Positions 7,116-7,134 of a DNA stretch of 7,134 bases are shown here, one piece after another. Origin of the DNA: an uncultured Verrucomicrobium sp. Its GTDB lineage: Bacteria > Verrucomicrobiota > Verrucomicrobiia > Methylacidiphilales > GAS474. Position numbers and translations under genes: made by a program. The stretch is from contig CAISZB010000225.1 in the NCBI GenBank assembly GCA_903889845.1, positions 1 to 7,134 on the forward strand, read 5' to 3'. The notes under the pieces are model-generated. The model did no database searches, was not told the DNA's origin, and saw only the letters and a program-made list of their open reading frames with translations. Within the stretch, counting starts at the first letter, position 1; the number at the start of each line of letters is the position of its first letter.

Positions 7116-7134
7116 ATGGAGATGGACTTGTGGA
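7116..7134 (+). CDS. istA: Start of probable IS21 transposase IstA (only 6 codons visible)
   Basis: ATG at 7116 is preceded by AAGGA (7106-7110) with a 5-nt spacer. The visible residues are MEMDLW. Some IS21-type IstA proteins begin with a similar M-(E)-DLW stretch, and the repeats upstream agree with that family, but six residues cannot prove the assignment. The gene continues beyond the window. Confidence 0.5.

Larger units (their letters stand above)
7041..7134 (+). mobile_element. Left end of an insertion sequence, probably IS21 family
   Basis: The esterase reading ends abruptly near 7040 and is followed by two direct repeats (7045-7064 and 7073-7092), a ribosome site and the start of a rightward gene. 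Multiple repeats inside the ends are known for IS21-family elements. The exact outer boundary, the target duplication and the other end cannot be seen here; the boundary is placed within about 7037-7045. Confidence 0.65.

Overview
GC-rich bacterial DNA with a strong preference for C-ending codons. The gene content (an AlgI-type MBOAT acyltransferase with an SGNH partner, tandem secreted sialate O-acetylesterases, and an IS21-type transposon end) would fit a Verrucomicrobiota or Planctomycetota-like polysaccharide degrader. That taxonomic guess is inference only; no marker gene is present.

Positions 1-3485 (+ strand) hold a tight operon-like block. First is the C-terminal half of an MBOAT O-acyltransferase, cut by the window edge. 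It overlaps by 14 bp an SGNH-hydrolase-like membrane-anchored protein whose best start is a non-canonical ATT. Nine bases later comes an ABC exporter (fused membrane and ATPase domains) broken by a single-base frameshift in a CCCC run near 2238-2241. MBOAT plus SGNH protein is the usual pair for O-acylating an extracytoplasmic polymer; the exporter suggests a surface glycan or lipid as substrate.

Positions 3486-3980 contain no gene. They are filled by two abutting, unrelated MITE-like elements: one of about 274 bp with 32-nt imperfect terminal inverted repeats, and one of about 221 bp with 29-nt imperfect terminal inverted repeats. They lie exactly between the stop codons of the two convergent genes. 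The flanking duplications suggest that the first element inserted into the tip of the second.

Positions 3978-7040 (- strand) carry two paralogous sialate O-acetylesterase genes in tandem. The downstream copy is complete (686 aa, signal peptide, catalytic Ser and His motifs visible). The upstream copy keeps only its C-terminal ~285 residues. It is cut at about 7040 by an inserted element with two 20-nt direct repeats and the first codons of a probable IS21-family istA gene, which runs off the window end.

Functionally, the + strand block would add acyl (probably acetyl) groups to a surface or exported polymer, while the - strand genes would remove acetyl groups from sugars outside the cytoplasm. 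Whether the two sides share a substrate cannot be told from sequence. No clearly novel defence or regulatory system was found; the unusual content is the nested small elements, the ATT start and the two broken genes.
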